Source of the DNA: Heterocephalus glaber | Lineage: Eukaryota > Chordata > Mammalia > Rodentia > Bathyergidae | Assembly: GCF_000247695.1 (NCBI RefSeq) | Contig: NW_004624843.1 | Location: 5,548,604-5,612,603, forward strand | Length of the DNA stretch: 64,000 bases | Direction of reading: 5' to 3' | Shown here: one piece after another, positions 58,966 through 64,000 of the stretch | Layout: each line of letters starts with the position of its first letter | Position numbering within the stretch: position 1 is the stretch's first letter | Notes under the pieces: model-generated | Seen by the model: the letters and a program-made list of their open reading frames with translations, nothing else | Told to the model about the DNA's origin: nothing | The model's database searches: none | Program-made: the position numbers and the translations under genes

Positions 58966-59192
58966 CTGGTAGTTTTATAAAGGCATCTTCTGAAAAGATT
59001 GGGCCCTTTGGGGATGTGTCCTCTTCATGTTCTCTAAACAATTTTTATTGTCTTCTACATAGAACAGGCCTAGTAAATAATTTTTGAAAAATGACTGGAT
59101 AAATTATATTTCAAGTTGTAAATTTATATTTTCTTTGTTTAAAAGTGATCTTTATTAATTATAGGAATGAAAAAAAAATTATTTAAAAGAAC

Positions 59193-59310
59193 CTGGTAGC
59201 TGGACATGGTGGGGCATACCCGTAACCCCAGCATTCTGGAAGCTGAGGCAGGAGGATCGCCATGAGTTTGAGGCCAGCCTGGGCTCCTTACAGAGCCCTT
59301 AAAAAAATCT
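59193..59310 (+). repeat. B1-like SINE
   Basis: GCTGGACATGGTGGGGCATA and TTTGAGGCCAGCCTGGGCTC. Confidence 0.85.
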
Positions 59311-60920
59311 GGTAACTTTCAAGGAGAGCTTGGTAGGATGTGATACCTCTTCTGAAGGAGGCTGGATTGAATGTGGGGTGTAGGGTGGTCTGGGGTCAGG
59401 TTTCCTTGGGATTCGATACCAGCAACTCACTGAGAAGCCAGTGAGGGTCCCGGAAAGCAGGACAGGGTGAGGAAAAAGCCCAACAAGGACGTGACTTCAA
59501 AGTCCCTGCCTCAGCTGCTCCCCAGAAGCATAACTACCCTCACCATCGTCCCCACTTGCCCCAAGGAAGCTGGGCTTTGTATTGTGCTTGGGACTATGAG
59601 GAATGTGTCCTGGGGACAGGTTGACTCCAGGGTGCAGGGAATGGGAAAGGCAGGGCTCAGAGAGACTTGGTGCCCGCAGTCTGCCCAGCGATGTGTATCT
59701 GTGGAATTACCTCCTCATCCTGGTTCCTAGAATGCTCCCAATGTATCAGTCAGCTGTTCTGCATAACAAACAGGCCCAAAGGTTTGTTCTCTCCCCTGGC
59801 TTCTGTGCCTCAGGAAGCCTGTGGGTCTGCCTCTTCTGAGAGTCATATTCAAGCTGCTGGTCAGGCTCAGAGGCCCCACTTCTGAACTCATGCACCTGCT
59901 TGTGCTCATGCAGGGAGCTCTGGCTCCTCACCATGGGCCTTGCCTGGGGCTGCTGAGTGTCCCGAGTGAGGGTGCTGATGGTGGCTGGTGCTTCCCTGCC
60001 TCTTAGATCTTACACCATTGAGCCCCTCTCCATCCTGTGCCAGGTCCGGTCCTCACGAATAGTGGCGCCAGGCTGGGGCCACCAGGAGGTGGGCTGCTAC
60101 GAGGTCCTTTAGCTTTTCTTGCCAGAGCAGTTCTGAGGATGACCAGTGCCCCTGTCCCATTTCATGTTGGCAGCGCAGACTCCAGCGTAGACAGACCCTG
60201 GATCCTCCCTGCCTAGCTGCTGTCCCCTTGGCCGTTGGGTCCCTGCCTGGTCCCCACAGATCCTGGGCCACCCCACGTCCTCCTCACACATGGCCTTGCT
60301 GTCTCATGTGGCCTTGCAACCTGGGAAGACTCAAATCCGCCAGCGAACAAGACTTGGCCAAAATAGAGGGAGCAATTATTCCACACTGTGGGGCTCTTCA
60401 CTGGGAGATTTTCCAGTTGCCTGAGTGCCAATGGCCGGTGTCAGAGAGAAGGAAGCCAGAGGCCCCCAACCCTGTCTGCGCTGGCGGCTCCAGGTCCCCT
60501 GGCCACTGTCCTCTGCAGCACAGACCCCTCCCCACCTCACGCACTGGGGCGGCCCCAGCCTTTTGTTCAGGGGAAAAGCAGGGTTTGTCCCCTGGGCGCT
60601 TGTGCTGGGGGAGCCAGGGACTCCGGGGACTCTGGCTTCGGTTTTTATAGCAGAGCAGCTCCTAATCCGAGTGGCCCGGGATCAGCATGCAGCTCATGGG
60701 AGATTTCTGCCAGGGCTGCCACGGGACCGCTGTGCCTGGTGACCAGGAGCGCTTTACAGAGCACAGAGCCAGACCTGTGCTGGGAGCCACTGTCAGGACC
60801 ACAGCACTGGAGAAAAGCCATGCTTACTGTGCATGCTCCCTGCCTTCTAAGCAGTCTTCAGAGAGGATCACATTTACAAAGCTAGGCACTTTTTGGATCA
60901 GTTGCATTTCCTTTCCTTTT

Positions 60921-61050
60921 CTTTTTTCCCTTTTTGAGTCTGGGTCTTGCTATGTAGCCCAGACTAGCTCATGCTCCTAACCTGGAGCAATCCTCCAGCC
61001 TCAGCCTCCCTAAATAGCTGGGCTACAGGCGGGCACCACCACGCCCACCC
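60921..61050 (-). repeat. B1-like SINE
   Basis: TTTTTGAGTCTGGGTCTTGC and CAGCCTCAGCCTCCCTAAAT. Confidence 0.8.
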
Positions 61051-61974
61051 ACACCCTTTCTTCTGCAGTAGACTTCAGTTCCTGGGTGCCCAGGGATGAC
61101 CTGTGAGAGCAACCCAGGACCTCATCAACACTGCTGCCTGCCCAAGGCCAGGATCTTGGCCGGGTGGGCTCCCCAACCTGCAGTCCCCCTGTGGGACACC
61201 AGAGGTGGCTGAGGCCCAATGCTGGGCTCCCAGAACATGGGTTTGTGGCATGGGGGCTTCCTGGGCAGCTGCCGGGGGAAGCCCTGGCTCGTTGTCCTCC
61301 CAAGTCACCGAATAAGGAATTTTCTGGTAGAAACCAGAACTCAAAACACTGGAAATACTCCATAAGTATCTGTTAACTGCATGAACACACCAACAAATAG
61401 ATCCCTGAAGTAAGCAGGAGTGAAACTGCTCCCAGAAATAATGATCTTTGTCTCAGAGCAGTAGCTACCAAGGTGCTCATTCTTTCTACTGCTGTATGAG
61501 CAACAGAAAAATCTCTAGAGAGGAAATTGTTCATTTATGGGCAAAGCTGTAGTGTAAGGTAGCTCAGGCTGTGCACTGCCCAACTCTGGGGACGCCTGTT
61601 ATGGAGATGACATTGTGAATGGGGCCCTTGGGAGCTGGGCCCTGGAATCACACCCTCAACTTCAAGGTCTTTCATCCTATACTCTCTGACAGAGGAGGCA
61701 TTCATTCATTCCTCACTGTCTTAGGTCTAGGAAAAAGACAAATAAAACACCAGTCCCCCCCTTGACTTGTCCAATAGAAAAGCATGGTGGGGGAGGTCAA
61801 GGAGGCCTTTGTGGAAGAAGCTAAGTGAGGACTAAGGGAAACAGGAAGCATCCAGGCAACAGTGGTGGGCAGGAGACCAGGTGCAAAGGCCCTGTGGCAG
61901 GAACACTATTTCTTCCTCAAGGAATAACAAACAACACATGCTGGACCCAATTGCCATCCGTAGCACTGTGCAGA

Positions 61975-62125
61975 TATTAACTTAGTTTCCCCACAGCAGC
62001 CCTGTGAGTTGAGTATTATTACCTGCCCAAATTTAATGATGGAGAAATGAAGGGTGAGGAAAGCTAAGTAACCTGCCTAAGGTAAAGCCCAGAGTCTAGA
62101 TCCAGAGCCTGCAGTCTTTCCCCCC
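61975..62125 (+). repeat. MIR SINE
   Basis: GGAGAAATGAAGGGTGAGGA, GCTAAGTAACCTGCCTAAGG and CTAGATCCAGAGCCTGCAGT follow the MIR 3' half. Confidence 0.7.
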
Positions 62126-62454
62126 CGCAAATTATTATTGTTATTATTTACATTTTTAAAAGAATCTCCAAAATTCTAAGTTATGAGTGCATCCCCGAGA
62201 ATACACTTTCACTTTTCCTGAGTCACTGGGGTCACTTGCTGTCCCTCCATCCCCAAATACTGTAGTGTGGGTCCCTGAATACTCTGGCGTGTCAACAGCC
62301 AAAGACCAACTCCCACACGATCAAAACACGGCCATCCAGCTGGGGTGCGAGCTTTGGTAAAGCATCACCTACTAAGCCCAGACTACCCTCCACTGTCTGG
62401 TGTTGTCCTCATGATGTCCTTTACGGTGATGGGGTCCCAGCCAGGGTCTCCCGT

Positions 62455-62640
62455 AGAGTCACCTGTCCAGCAGTGGCTGTGTTGGATTCTTTTTTGAAGG
62501 AGGAAAGATTTATATCAGCTCGGTTTGTAGAGGTTGTAGTCCATAGTTGGCTGGCTCCAAGGCAGGGTGGCATCGCAAAGGAGAAACAGTCCATGGCAGG
62601 GTAGGCAGGAGATAGCACAGCAACAGCGGCCTCTCCCTTT
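62455..62640 (-). mobile_element. MaLR LTR fragment, reverse, same subfamily as 35160
   Basis: GTTGGCTGGCTCCAAGGCAG near 62546 matches the complement of the LTR at 35160-35548 (GAGCCAGCCAACTGCAGAC). Truncated on both sides. Confidence 0.6.
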
Positions 62641-63107
62641 TGTCTCTTTTAGGTTACTCGCCTTTCAGTAGATTCTTGTGACCTTGAAATTTCCGAAGGT
62701 TTCAGGCCAATGATTTTGTACCATGTCTCTCCATCTGGGCTTTCTGATGTTTTCTATGATCATGGTTAGGTCTGGCATTTGGCAAAGGCTGCCCGACTTG
62801 GTTCTGGATGACGTTGAGTTTTGTAAAAATGGAACCATCCTATGACTCCACACCTTCCGTGCATGGCCCAGGTTGCCTGTGGGTGTGGAGTAACCCAGGC
62901 CTGGGAGGTAGAAGGTTGATTTACCTGGTTGGACACTTACTCCTGACCCATGAGGGTCAGATGGGGTGAGATCAGGTCCCAACGGAAGGCCCCCCACGAT
63001 GGTGTCGGTGGACTTATGAGCAGAGGAAGAGAAGCCAGATCTGATACCTTGCTCTGTCTCCATGTGTGACCTTCCACTGTGTCCTGAGGTAGCAGAAGGC
63101 CCTCACC

Positions 63108-63312
63108 AGCTGGGGGTGGTGGCACATGCCTGTCATCCCAGCACTCTGGGAGGCTGAGGCAGGCGAGTCATAAGTCTGAGCCCAGCCTGGGCAATTTAAC
63201 AACTTAGCAAGACCCTGTCTCAAAAATTTTAAATGATTTAAAAAAGGGCCAGGGATGTAGCTTAGTTCAAAGGCCCTGGGTTCAATCTCCAGTATGGGGT
63301 GGGGGAGAGAGA
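63108..63312 (+). repeat. B1-dID composite SINE
   Basis: GGGGGTGGTGGCACATGCCT and CTTAGCAAGACCCTGTCTCA, then GGGCCAGGGATGTAGCTTAG and GGCCCTGGGTTCAATCTCCA. The clearest B1-plus-ID fusion in the window. Confidence 0.88.
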
Positions 63313-63791
63313 CACTAATCGTCAACACCGTGCTTTGGGGGCTTCCTGGCCTCCAGAACTGTGAGGAATAAAATATAAAAGGATATAGTACTGGTGTTAA
63401 AGAGAAATAGGAAAAATCCAACCCTCTGGCAGAACCTCAGGAATTTAGTAAAATTAAAACAAAATAAGGATTGGGCACTGAAGTGTGGCCAGAAGGACTG
63501 TGGCGATATTTACAAAGCAGAACACAAATAAAGGCAATTAAAACAGAGGGAAAATAAGGAGGACCCTAAAAGGAAAAAGTAAGGAACCTTAAAAATTAAA
63601 CAAGGAGCTAGAATAACCAAAATGAGGCAGAATTAACCCAAACTGACAATATAACAAGTGAGAAGAGGTCAGCAGTTCAAGACACACTGAAGATGGAATT
63701 GCAAGTAGAGAAATCCACGCTTCTGCTCAGGCCCCCAATGCCTGTTAATGTTGTCATTATTCTCACTATTAATTTCTTTATTTTGATGGAC

Positions 63792-63972
63792 TATTTTTTT
63801 TTTTTGGTACCGGGGATCAAACTCGGGTTCTTGTGCTTGCGAAGCAGGTGGCAGAACTACTGAGCTTAATCCCCAGCCCCTTTATTTTATTTATTTTAAT
63901 TGTATTTTTGAGGTATTGGGGATCAAACCCAGGGCCTCCTGTGGTAGAGCACTGTACCACAGACCTATGTAA
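63792..63972 (-). repeat. Two adjacent ID SINEs, different subtypes
   Basis: The unit at 63792-63882 has ACCGGGGATCAAACTCGGGT (younger type). The unit at 63905-63972 has ATTGGGGATCAAACCCAGGG and is older. Confidence 0.82.
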
Positions 63973-64000
63973 TTATTGTTCTATATTGTTATTCTTATTA

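Larger units (their letters stand above)
46560..64000. other. Upstream flank of the short-isoform promoter, probably long-isoform intron of NGEF
   Basis: Searched for the long-isoform N-terminal motifs (METRESEDLEK, IKRNSIFNRSIRRKSKAK) on the - strand without finding them. SINEs, LTRs and L1 ends are listed separately. 47700-48960, 51000-52630, 53100-53490, 55810-56730, 57150-57690, 57800-58680, 59320-60920 and 61060-61970 hold nothing recognised; 59740-59940 may be an old LTR. Confidence 0.6.

Noticed and set aside
46560..64000. Long-isoform first exons of NGEF
   Set aside because: The expected N-terminal peptides were not found in any - strand frame; they probably lie beyond the window.

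Overview
The window is mammalian nuclear DNA: split genes with GT-AG introns, CpG-rich promoters and dense SINE, LINE, LTR and DNA-transposon remnants. The SINEs are B1-like (7SL-derived) monomers, tRNA-Ala-like ID elements and B1-dID fusions. That combination points to a rodent outside the mouse/rat group, perhaps a squirrel or beaver/kangaroo-rat type; the species is my inference. One assembly gap (N) lies at 45810-46058.

Two protein genes are recognisable and they converge. SNORC (C2orf82 in human) is on the + strand at 3460-7659: three coding exons, 121 codons, a small single-pass membrane proteoglycan of cartilage. NGEF (ephexin-1) is on the - strand from 45789 down to 10150: thirteen coding exons, all with canonical splice sites and matching phases. 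They encode the short-N-terminus isoform (621 residues) with its alternative first exon in a CpG island interrupted by the gap. The first exons of the long NGEF isoform were not found and are expected beyond 64000. The NGEF 3' UTR ends near 9455, about 1.8 kb from the SNORC poly(A) signal. The pairing agrees with the neighbourhood of these genes on human chromosome 2q37.

The 20.4-kb NGEF intron between exons 3 and 4 (19255-39663) is repeat-rich. It holds a full-length processed pseudogene of purine nucleoside phosphorylase (PNP) flanked by a perfect 16-bp target-site duplication and inserted in an older L1. It also holds a long antisense L1 carrying MER5A and several ID insertions, a MaLR LTR, and two cases of paired ID insertions (one more pair lies in intron 7).

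Region by region: 1-3450, upstream of SNORC, has B1, ID and L1 pieces and a TG repeat; 3460-7690 SNORC; 7690-9455 intergenic; 9455-45809 NGEF; 45810-46560 gap and CpG island; 46560-64000 upstream flank or long-isoform intron of NGEF, with SINEs, MaLR/MLT LTRs, L1 ends, a 23-bp minisatellite and no exon that I recognise.

No CRISPR array, operon, viral gene set or new gene system is visible. The most unusual items are two copies of a mariner-derived element, one in an NGEF intron at 16.9-17.6 kb and one at 42.7-43.4 kb. They share the same internal inverted rearrangement, which suggests that a snap-back non-autonomous family was mobilised after rearrangement.
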